Assembly (NCBI GenBank): GCA_937952285.1
Contig: CALFZE010000031.1
Span: forward strand, 1 to 27,871
Origin: UBA2428 sp002343545
GTDB lineage: Bacteria > Bdellovibrionota > UBA2428
Direction of reading: 5' to 3'
DNA length: 27,871 bases
The notes under the pieces are model-generated. The model was not told where the DNA came from, did not search any database, and saw only the letters and a program-made list of their open reading frames with translations. The position numbers were made by a program, and so were the translations under genes. Positions 8,419-14,437 of the stretch are shown in pieces. How positions within the stretch are numbered: the stretch's first letter is position 1; each line of letters starts with the position of its first letter.

Positions 8419-8928
8419 TCAAATCCGTCGGAGGGAAGAGCGCTCGAGCTGGTCGCCGTCGATCAAGGCGGGCATCGCGGACCCCTTCCAGACGCTGCTC
8501 TGGAAGCCGCCGTTGCGAACCTTCTGGCTTTCGACGTCGGCCTCGATGATCGCGTTGAAGCCAAGCTCCGCCGCCACGAAGGCCATGCGCAGGATCGTTT
8601 CGCGGCGATCCGCGCACTCGGGAACGACGACGCGTTTGGTGTGCCGCCGCAGCACGCGCACGTAGCCCGGATAGTTCTTCGTCAGGAAGTAGATGTCTTC
8701 GGCCTTCTCGAGCAAGGCTTCGTACTCCGCCCGGCGGGGGGCGACCTTCGCGTCGTAGCAGCCGTGGCAGTAGTCGGACTTCGCGAGTTCCGCCGGTTTC
8801 TTGAGGAAGTAAGAAAAGATCGTCGGGTCGACGTACTCACGGCAAGCCTTGCAGATCGCGACCCCGCAAAGCCCGCAATGGAAGGCGGCCTGGGGTTCGG
8901 AACAACGGGAACACGGCGTCGCAGACAT
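8419..8928 (-). CDS. Small zinc-finger (B-box-like) protein of unknown function
   Basis: 169 residues from ATG 8928 (MSATPCSRC). Three closely spaced cysteine pairs, CSRC, CGLC and CKAC, plus CHGC near residue 54, form a treble-clef or B-box-like metal-binding module in the first 60 residues. An Arg/Glu-rich helix and a C-terminal alpha/beta segment (MAFVAAELGFNAIIEADVESQ) follow, with a faint resemblance to YbjQ-type heavy-metal-binding folds; I do not claim that homology. No signal peptide, so cytoplasmic. An in-frame start 48 codons upstream exists, but the extra residues are not conserved-looking and lie in a region without coding character. It lies upstream of, and in the same direction as, the lipoprotein pair with a 110-nt gap. 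Confidence 0.6.
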   Translation of the reverse strand: MSATPCSRCSEPQAAFHCGLCGVAICKACREYVDPTIFSYFLKKPAELAKSDYCHGCYDAKVAPRRAEYEALLEKAEDIYFLTKNYPGYVRVLRRHTKRVVVPECADRRETILRMAFVAAELGFNAIIEADVESQKVRNGGFQSSVWKGSAMPALIDGDQLERSSLRRI

Positions 8929-9028
8929 AGGGGGGCGTCCTAGCACGCGGCGCCAACGCCACCCAGCAAGAAGCGTCGGGCCCGAGCTCGTTTCGGGGCA
9001 AAGCTTCTCGGCCCGGGTCAGCAATTGA

Positions 9029-9056
9029 GGGGTTACGCCCCGGGGTTTTCGCCCCC
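9029..9056. repeat. Tandem small GC hairpins in intergenic DNA
   Basis: Two adjacent short inverted repeats, GGGG-ttacg-CCCC (9029-9041) and GGGG-ttttcg-CCCC (9042-9055), lie in the gene-free stretch 8929-9103. That stretch otherwise shows no coding character: short ORFs with mixed codon use, no motif. Function unknown; neither hairpin is followed by a clear T tract on either strand. Confidence 0.3.
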
Positions 9057-9103
9057 TTAACGCCGGAATCAAGTTCGGGCCTACCTCGGCCGCTTCCGAG
9101 GGC

Positions 9104-9119
9104 TGGCATGTCGCCTGCT
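9104..9119 (+). promoter_or_regulatory. Sigma-54-like promoter upstream of a candidate sRNA
   Basis: TGGCATG-tcgc-CTGCT fits the -24/-12 consensus TGGCAYG-N4-TTGCW with one mismatch (C for the first T of the -12 box); the GG and GC dinucleotides are 12 bp apart as required. The predicted start is near 9130, exactly where the RNA closing stem begins. A dyad CCTCGG-N6-CCGAGG (9084-9101) abuts the -24 box. An alternative reading is a sigma-70-type pair TTCCGA and TGCTAC 16 bp apart, giving nearly the same start. Confidence 0.5.
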
Positions 9120-9129
9120 ACAGCAAAGG

Positions 9130-9307
9130 AGCCAGTTGTTCTTCGAAACAAGACTGTCGAGGGTCAAAGGACGATAGCGATCATAAGCTTTAGCGTAAGC
9201 GGCTTGGAACGCGATTCCCCGAACGGCTCAAGTGGCCTTGCAGAATTGCTTCGACGCAGAGAGCTCAGCCTCTCTCGTCAAAACAAAGGGGAACAACTGG
9301 CTTTTTT
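9130..9307 (+). ncRNA. Candidate structured small RNA, about 178 nt, class unknown
   Basis: The two ends form a long closing stem: 9131-9144 pairs with 9288-9301 over 14 bp, an exact 11-bp inverted repeat (GCCAGTTGTTC / GAACAACTGGC) plus two G-U pairs and a C-G pair. The 3' arm runs straight into TTTTTT (9302-9307), so the stem plus T tract could end transcription. Inside, 9253-9279 forms a strong hairpin (GACG-c-AGAGAG, loop CTCAGC, CTCTCT-CGTC), with weaker ones at 9206-9218 and 9229-9240. No ORF here has a recognisable product or the GC-rich third positions of the neighbours, and the stretch looks less GC-rich. Overall size and closing stem recall 6S RNA, but I see no sequence match to 6S, tmRNA, RNase P or SRP RNA. 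The neighbouring HD gene is convergent, so this is not its leader. Confidence 0.6.
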
Positions 9308-9322
9308 ACCACCACCCCGTCG

Positions 9323-9988
9323 CTACGGCGGGTCCTTATGGCCTTCGCGAGGGCCTAAAACATCGCGGCGAAGCTCCGATAGCCAAGCCTCCAAAGCTTG
9401 ATGCCGTCGGAGCCCTTCGCTTTTGGCGGATGGCGTCTGCAGTCGCTCCGCGAGCTTGAGCAATTTCACGTAAAAATGATCGAGCGTGAAACGCTGGTCG
9501 TCGAGCCCGCGCGTTTCCGCGAAGGGATCCTCGGCCGCGTAGAAGGGTCGACGCGCGAGCCCCGAATAGGCCGCGCAGCGCATGATACCGATCGCACCCA
9601 TCGCGTCCAATCGATCCGCGTCCTGGACGATGCGGGCTTCCAGGGAGCGTGCCTCGAGGGCCGCCGAAAAACTGTGGCTCTCGACCGCGTGTCGGACGGC
9701 CTCCAAGCGATCTTCGGCGTAGCCCCACCCTCGCAAGAGCTCGACGGCGCGTTCCCCCGACAGGCGGGAGGCCTGCGCCCGGCGCGGATCGTCCTTCGGA
9801 ACCACGACGCAGTCGTGAAGGTAGGCGGCCGGAACCGCGACGGCGGGATCGCCGCCTTCTTGGACGCAAAGCCATTTGGCGAGGGCCACGACCCGGTCCA
9901 CGTGCAGGATGTCGTGCGAGGGATCGGGGTGACGGGCGCAGACCTCGAACATATGCGCGCGGCAAAGGCCTTCGATGCGAGAGTCCAT
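9323..9988 (-). CDS. HD-domain phosphohydrolase (YedJ-like)
   Basis: 221 residues. Metal-binding HD residues are visible: His29 (ILHVDRV), His58-Asp59 (YLHDC) and Asp123 (QDADRLDAMGAIG), plus the His100/His105 region HAVESHSFS. This arrangement and length fit the YedJ-type stand-alone HD hydrolases, which are metal-dependent phosphohydrolases of largely unknown substrate. No signal peptide; cytoplasmic. The N-terminal ATG (9986-9988) is preceded by a weak GAGCGGTG. The gene is divergent from the small exported protein at 10074, sharing an 85-bp intergenic region, and its 3' end stops 16 bp from the T tract of the convergent candidate sRNA. Confidence 0.82.
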   Translation of the reverse strand: MDSRIEGLCRAHMFEVCARHPDPSHDILHVDRVVALAKWLCVQEGGDPAVAVPAAYLHDCVVVPKDDPRRAQASRLSGERAVELLRGWGYAEDRLEAVRHAVESHSFSAALEARSLEARIVQDADRLDAMGAIGIMRCAAYSGLARRPFYAAEDPFAETRGLDDQRFTLDHFYVKLLKLAERLQTPSAKSEGLRRHQALEAWLSELRRDVLGPREGHKDPP

Positions 9989-10073
9989 TCACCGCTCTTA
10001 TCCGAGCGAATTCGGAGGGGAAAACGAAATTTTGACGTTTTCGCTGGCGGTCCGCGCTTAAACTCGAAAGAAG

Positions 10074-10529
10074 ATGCGTCGATTTTCGCGGAGCCTCTTC
10101 ATCCTATTTTTGGCCATTTTCGCGGTCGAGCGCGCCGGCGCCCAAGTGCCCACGCCGGACTCCTTCCGTCCGCAGGACATCAGCTTCGAGATCGAATCTG
10201 GACTTACGCTGGGAATCGCCTCGGCGACCCTGATCGTCAAAAACCAGGGCCAAGAGATCGCCCGGCAGGCCTTCCGCATCAACGACCTCGACAACGCCTT
10301 TCCCCAAGCCGAACAAAAGAAGAAAGAGCTGGAGCTCAACGTCGAGGTTGCTAAGAAAATGAAGCAACGCCTCAAGCTCATGTCCAAAGACGACGGGATC
10401 GTGCTGGTCTCGATCCTTCCGGACCCGGGCGTGAGCGAAGGCATCACGCCGCTTTCGCCCCGTCTTTCGCCGAAGTCACCCCCGGCCGCCCCCGGGACGC
10501 ACTCCGCCCCGGAATCCACGGGACGCTAA
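10074..10529 (+). CDS. Small exported protein of unknown function
   Basis: 151 residues. A clear Sec signal peptide (MRRFSRSLFILFLAIFAVERAGA, cut before QVPTP) predicts a periplasmic or secreted protein of about 128 residues. The centre contains a charged helix (EQKKKELELNVEVAKKMKQRLKL), and the C-terminus is proline- and serine-rich and probably disordered. I do not recognise a family. A TTGACG at 10032-10037 and a TAAACT at 10059-10064 lie upstream, but at 21 bp the spacing is too long for a convincing sigma-70 promoter. GAAAGAAG provides the ribosome site. Confidence 0.65.
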   Translation: MRRFSRSLFILFLAIFAVERAGAQVPTPDSFRPQDISFEIESGLTLGIASATLIVKNQGQEIARQAFRINDLDNAFPQAEQKKKELELNVEVAKKMKQRLKLMSKDDGIVLVSILPDPGVSEGITPLSPRLSPKSPPAAPGTHSAPESTGR

Positions 10530-10615
10530 ACCCCCACGTCAGAAGACTATCTTCCCGATTGCGCCTAAACTCGCGCATAGTAGAAGGGCGGCGCTTGATT
10601 CCGCAGGGGAGATTT

Positions 10616-11971
10616 ATGCTTTCGAAACGTTTCGTCGTCTCTTTCGTGGGGAGCCTCGGCCTCCTGCTCTCGTCCGCCGCGGCCCTGGCCGTCGCTCCGG
10701 ACGAACGCGTTCCTTACTACGGTTCCGAGCTCTACGAACGCATCCATCACTCCGAGATTCTCGATGCGTCGAAACTCGACCTGAAGACCCTCCTCTACCC
10801 CATCCTCAAGAACCCGCACATCGTTCAGAGCGGCGTCTTTGACCGCATCGTCGCCGCCTGTCCCGGCCGCCTCGACGGCAACCAACGCTGCGTCGAACGG
10901 CAGATCCTCTCCTACGAAGGCGCGCGCCGTAAGCTCTTCGGCCAGCTCTTCCTCAAGGAGGAGAACGGCGAGTACCTCCTCGAAGACGTCTACTGCCAGC
11001 GTTTCGTGGGTCGCGCCGACTTCTCGAACCCGGCCGATGCCCCCGGTCCCGACAAGATTCCCCTGCACACCGTGATCAACTGCGAACACACCTGGCCGCA
11101 AAGCCGCTTCAACGGCAACGAGCACCGGGAATCGCAAAAGACGGACCTTCATCACCTCTTCCCCACCGACTCCAAGATGAACGGCGTCCGCGGCAACCAT
11201 CCCTTCGGCGAAGTCGTCAAAGGCGGCCCCGGCGGCGCGGTCGAGCAAAAGTGCGCCGGCAACTACCTCGGCACGCCCATGGCCGTGGCGGGAGTCCCGT
11301 CCCCCGGCCGCAGCCCCTTCTACGAAGTGCCCGTCCCCCACCGCGGTAACCTCGCGCGCGCCCTCTTTTACTTCGCCGTCCGCTACCGGGCGAACATGTC
11401 GCCGACCGAAGAGCACTACATGCGCAAGTGGCACGAGGAAGATCCCGTCGACGCGGCCGAGCGTCGCCTGAACGACCAGATCTACGCGATCCAAGGCACG
11501 CGCAACCCTTTCATCGACCATCCGAGCTTCGTGGGCATGATCGCGAGCTTCGCGTCGGAAGCGCACGCTCCGGTCAGCGGCGGCGCCTCGGACGACGACG
11601 CTCCCCGTCCGCCTCGCTCCGGCAAACCCGACCGCCCGTCGACGCCTTCGAACCCCTCGACGCCTTCGGACCCCGTAAACCCGGCCGTCTTGGCGCCGCA
11701 CACCCTCACGGATTCCACCCTCAGCGTCATGGACGCCAACGGCAAGGCGATCCACGTCCTTAAGGAAATCGTCGAGGCGCGCCGCAACCCGTGCGCGGGA
11801 ATCCCGAGCCGTCCCTACAACAGCTACGAGCTCTTCGCCCGCGACGGCAAAGGCACGCTCTTCCGCTTCAAGGGCAACGCGCAGAAGACCCAAAGCACCG
11901 AAAAGGTCGGCGCGAACGTCACGTTGAACGAGTTCTTCGCGGCCAAAGGCATCAACTGCCAAGCCCCCTAA
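10616..11971 (+). CDS. Secreted endonuclease I family nuclease with C-terminal extension
   Basis: 451 residues from ATG 10616, chosen because GGGGAG lies five bases upstream and a signal peptide follows at once (MLSKRFVVSFVGSLGLLLSS...AAALA). An in-frame codon 19 positions upstream would bury the signal. The nuclease core has the endonuclease I (EndA/NucM/Vvn) signature: CEHTWPQSRF (156-165), KTDLHHLFPTDSKMNG (175-190), RGNHPFGE (192-199) and a late RNPFIDHP (296-303). His158 is the expected general base and His179/Asn189 metal or phosphate contacts. Cysteines are consistent with disulphides outside the cytoplasm. A Pro/Ser/Thr-rich linker (about 322-358) leads to a roughly 90-residue C-terminal domain I cannot assign. 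Likely degrades extracellular DNA or RNA for nutrients or predation. Confidence 0.87.
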   Translation: MLSKRFVVSFVGSLGLLLSSAAALAVAPDERVPYYGSELYERIHHSEILDASKLDLKTLLYPILKNPHIVQSGVFDRIVAACPGRLDGNQRCVERQILSYEGARRKLFGQLFLKEENGEYLLEDVYCQRFVGRADFSNPADAPGPDKIPLHTVINCEHTWPQSRFNGNEHRESQKTDLHHLFPTDSKMNGVRGNHPFGEVVKGGPGGAVEQKCAGNYLGTPMAVAGVPSPGRSPFYEVPVPHRGNLARALFYFAVRYRANMSPTEEHYMRKWHEEDPVDAAERRLNDQIYAIQGTRNPFIDHPSFVGMIASFASEAHAPVSGGASDDDAPRPPRSGKPDRPSTPSNPSTPSDPVNPAVLAPHTLTDSTLSVMDANGKAIHVLKEIVEARRNPCAGIPSRPYNSYELFARDGKGTLFRFKGNAQKTQSTEKVGANVTLNEFFAAKGINCQAP

Positions 11972-11975
11972 GGCC

Positions 11976-12662
11976 ATGGATTCGGACGGGGTGGCGAACG
12001 GCTTCGACACGTTGGTGAGCGGGGATTTTCGATCCCCGCTCCGCTACGAGTTTTGGCCGGCCCTCGCCGCCTCCCGTAAAGTCCTCGTCGTTTTGCACGG
12101 CCGCGGCGATACCCTCGAAGGCTTTCACTGGCTGCCGCAGGCCCTCGGCCTCGACGCTTTCAACGTCCTCTTCGTCGAGGCTCCCGATCCCTACGGCCCC
12201 GGATTCTCTTGGTACGAACTCCCGCCCAAGCAGGGGCCGGGGATCGTGCGAAGCCGCGCGTGGCTCTTCGACCTGCTCGATCGCCTGCAGTCCGAGTTCG
12301 GCCTCGTCTCGAGGGACCTATTTCTCTTCGGCTTTTCGCAGGGTTGTCTCGTGAGCCTCGACGTCGGGCTCCGCTACCCCAAGCTCCTGGGCGGCATCGT
12401 CGGGGTCAGCGGCTACGTGTTTTTCGAGTCCGAGTACCCCCAAGCCTTCTCGAAGGTCGCGACCCAGCAGCGCTTCTGGGTTTCCCATGGCTACGAGGAT
12501 GAAATGCTGTCTTTTGAGACGACCCAAGCCTCGATCGAGCTCCTTCGCTCCCAAGGGATCCGCATCGACTGGAGCCCCCTGCACAAAGGGCATACGGTCG
12601 ATCCCGCCGAGGAGATTCCGCTCATCCGCGCCTTCTTCGAACGCCAGCTCACGGCGAACTGA
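11976..12662 (+). CDS. Alpha/beta-hydrolase, carboxylesterase/phospholipase type
   Basis: 228 residues with the Abhydrolase_2 layout: oxyanion HGRGD (41-45), nucleophile GFSQG with Ser121, Asp175 in HGYEDEML, and His206 in KGHTV. This is the family of small serine esterases acting on short acyl esters or lysophospholipids; the exact substrate cannot be told. No signal peptide. It begins 4 nt after the endonuclease stop, with AAGG overlapping that stop as the ribosome site, so the two are probably one transcript. Confidence 0.85.
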   Translation: MDSDGVANGFDTLVSGDFRSPLRYEFWPALAASRKVLVVLHGRGDTLEGFHWLPQALGLDAFNVLFVEAPDPYGPGFSWYELPPKQGPGIVRSRAWLFDLLDRLQSEFGLVSRDLFLFGFSQGCLVSLDVGLRYPKLLGGIVGVSGYVFFESEYPQAFSKVATQQRFWVSHGYEDEMLSFETTQASIELLRSQGIRIDWSPLHKGHTVDPAEEIPLIRAFFERQLTAN

Positions 12663-12729
12663 AGATGTTGAAGATTTGATGCCAAGCTTTTCGTGCGAAA
12701 CGACGCCGCTCTGAGATAATGAAGGACGC

Positions 12730-13452
12730 ATGGAGAAGCGCCTTTCCCGCTACGCACGAGGTCTCGCCAAAGTCGGCGCGGCGATCGTCGCGCTGGTCGC
12801 GGCCTCCACCCTTTGGGGCCTCGTGGACTTCTGGCGGACCAAGACGCTGTACCCATCGGTGAGCTATCCCGAACCTGCCTTCAAACCGGTCGTCAACTGG
12901 ACGGAGACGGCCCCGAAGGGTTGGATTCGCCTTTCCGAGCTCTCCCGCTCGACCTGGCTCGCCGTGCTCACCGCGGAAGACGGCGGCTTTTTTCGCCACA
13001 ACGGAATCGAGATCGCGCAGAGCCTCAACAAGGTTCGCGTCGATCTCCAGCGCGGGCGCTTTCCCAAGGGCGTGAGCACGCTGCACCAGCAGATCGCGAA
13101 GAACCTCTACTTCGGCGCGAGGGCCCCGATCACCCGAAAGTTCCAGGAAGCCGTCGTCGCGCGACGCATGGATGCGGAGCTGAGCAAACGCCAAATCCTC
13201 GAGATCTATTTGAACATCGCTGAGTGGGGTCCGGGCGTCGTCGGCATCGGCCAAGCTTCGCGCTACTACTTCGGAAAGTCCGCCGCCAAGCTCACGGTCA
13301 GCGAAGCCGCGGTCCTCGCGAATCTCCTGCCGAACCCGCGCCGTTGGGGGCCCGCCGTTCGTCAGGGTCGCCTGCCGCGCGGGCTCAGTCGACGCATCCA
13401 ACGCACTCTGCATCGGATGAGATCGGCGGAGTCGCTCGTCCTGGCTCGTTAA
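12730..13452 (+). CDS. mtgA: Monofunctional peptidoglycan glycosyltransferase
   Basis: 240 residues, the size of E. coli MtgA (GT51). One N-terminal membrane anchor (about 12-32) places the catalytic domain in the periplasm, where it polymerises lipid II into glycan strands. Motifs in order: AEDGGFFRHNG (82-92, catalytic Glu83), GVSTLHQQIAKNLYF (114-128), RKFQEAVVARRMDAELSKRQILEIYLN (second Glu at 140), and GVVGIGQASRYYFGK. The threonine usually seen in STxTQQ is histidine here. AAGGA lies four bases before the ATG; a GATAAT at 12715-12720 could be a -10 box but no good -35 is visible. The gap to the esterase is only 67 bp. Confidence 0.93.
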   Translation: MEKRLSRYARGLAKVGAAIVALVAASTLWGLVDFWRTKTLYPSVSYPEPAFKPVVNWTETAPKGWIRLSELSRSTWLAVLTAEDGGFFRHNGIEIAQSLNKVRVDLQRGRFPKGVSTLHQQIAKNLYFGARAPITRKFQEAVVARRMDAELSKRQILEIYLNIAEWGPGVVGIGQASRYYFGKSAAKLTVSEAAVLANLLPNPRRWGPAVRQGRLPRGLSRRIQRTLHRMRSAESLVLAR

Positions 13453-13576
13453 GGGCGCCCCGAAGCCATGGGGCAAATAGGCGATGCGAGACATAAAGCC
13501 CTTCTCGCGCCAGCGTGATTCCACTTTTTCTCGAGCGAAGGCACTGAGTTTTTGGAGACTCCACCGCATCCCGCAC

Positions 13577-13592
13577 TGGCACGCTAGTTGCT
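13577..13592 (+). promoter_or_regulatory. Sigma-54 promoter, full -24/-12 consensus
   Basis: TGGCACG-ctag-TTGCT matches the sigma-54 core at every fixed position, with GG and GC 12 bp apart; the upstream bases c-g-c-a-c also fit the extended consensus. The predicted start (about 12 nt past the -12 GC) is 13602-13604, on the ATG of the next gene. A small dyad TGGAG-a-CTCCA lies at 13553-13563. The remaining 13453-13576 stretch holds only a 5-bp GC hairpin just after mtgA. Confidence 0.72.
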
Positions 13593-13603
13593 GCCACGCC
13601 CCC

Positions 13604-14371
13604 ATGGGATTCCTTAGCTTCCGTCCGCGCCTCGTCGAGAGCCCTCATTTGCCTCCGCCCCGACTCAAACAAGAGTGCTCACTCGCATCGATCGCGCTTG
13701 GGCGAAGCTCCCCCGAAGCGACGTCGATCATGACCTGGCTCGAAAGCGCCGAGCGTTGCGGACCGGGACAGGAAGATCCTCTCTTCGATTGGATCGCCCA
13801 CTACTCGAGCCGCGAACAGCTCGCGTGGTTCGTGGCCCAAGAAACCCAACGGGAAGCCTCCTTCGACGAAGATCTTGCGCTGACCGAAGTCGGCGCGCGA
13901 CACGACCGTCATCTCAGGGATTTTCTCGCCGAACTCCGCAGCCACGGACAGGCGCTCGGCTACGGCGCGTGCCTGTCGGAAGTCCGCGCCGCGCTCCCGA
14001 ACCGCAGCGGCATCCAGGAGATCGCCAACGTCCTGGAATCCCGGGAGACTCTGCGGGCCCTGGCCGCGAGCCCGGCGCATCTCTTCCATTCCGCGGGAGC
14101 CCTCGCCATGCGCGAACTCGCGGCGGAAAGGCGACTGCGAAGCCTACGTAAAGCGATTTGGCGACTCGGAATCACGTCGCTCTCGCGGCTTTCCGCTCCG
14201 GCCGGATCGCTTCGGGAAGACGCTTCCGCCCCGCTCGCCTCGGATGCGCTCTACCTTTCCGTGTCCGGCAACGCCGCGGCGACCCGCTCCTTCACCGAGG
14301 GCGCTTGGCTCAATCTGCGCCTGAACGCACGTTGCTTCGAAGTCTTTCGCAAGACTCTGTTCGTGTACTGA
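13604..14371 (+). CDS. Divergent haem-oxygenase-like (iron-containing redox family) protein
   Basis: 255 residues from ATG 13604. The order of conserved blocks follows the Haem_oxygenas_2 / iron-containing redox enzyme family: an early QET...SFDEDLALTEVGA, then HLFHSAGALAMRELAA, RLGI, and a terminal EGAWLNLRLNARCFEVFRKTL. Known members carry further metal ligands in a WDEMG block and an LHAxLDxxH block. Here those positions read ELRSHGQ and LSAPAGSLRED, so several ligands appear lost and the protein may not bind iron. The start is set by the sigma-54 promoter, which would put the transcript 5' end at this ATG; no ribosome site precedes it. A shorter form from ATG 13730 remains possible. Function unknown. 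Confidence 0.6.
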   Translation: MGFLSFRPRLVESPHLPPPRLKQECSLASIALGRSSPEATSIMTWLESAERCGPGQEDPLFDWIAHYSSREQLAWFVAQETQREASFDEDLALTEVGARHDRHLRDFLAELRSHGQALGYGACLSEVRAALPNRSGIQEIANVLESRETLRALAASPAHLFHSAGALAMRELAAERRLRSLRKAIWRLGITSLSRLSAPAGSLREDASAPLASDALYLSVSGNAAATRSFTEGAWLNLRLNARCFEVFRKTLFVY

Positions 14372-14437
14372 TCGCTTGGCGATCGCGGCTCCGGAGAGCG
14401 GGGCCTTACGGGGTCGTTCTGGGTGGGATGGTGTTGA

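Noticed and set aside
8929..9322. tmRNA, 6S, RNase P or SRP RNA in the intergenic region
   Set aside because: None of the characteristic sequences (tmRNA acceptor and tag, SRP tetraloop domain, RNase P core) can be seen; only the overall shape recalls 6S.
9321..9340. Hairpin CCCGTCG-cta-CGGCGGG (9315-9331) as terminator of the HD gene
   Set aside because: On the minus strand it is followed by A residues, not T, so it cannot act as a classical terminator for that gene.
9108..9401. 97-codon plus-strand ORF over the sRNA and the end of the HD gene
   Set aside because: Low-complexity Arg/Ser composition, antisense to a well-supported HD gene at its 3' end and overlapping a strong RNA structure; no ribosome site.
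10032..10064. Sigma-70 promoter for the small exported protein
   Set aside because: TTGACG and TAAACT are 21 bp apart, too far for a convincing promoter.
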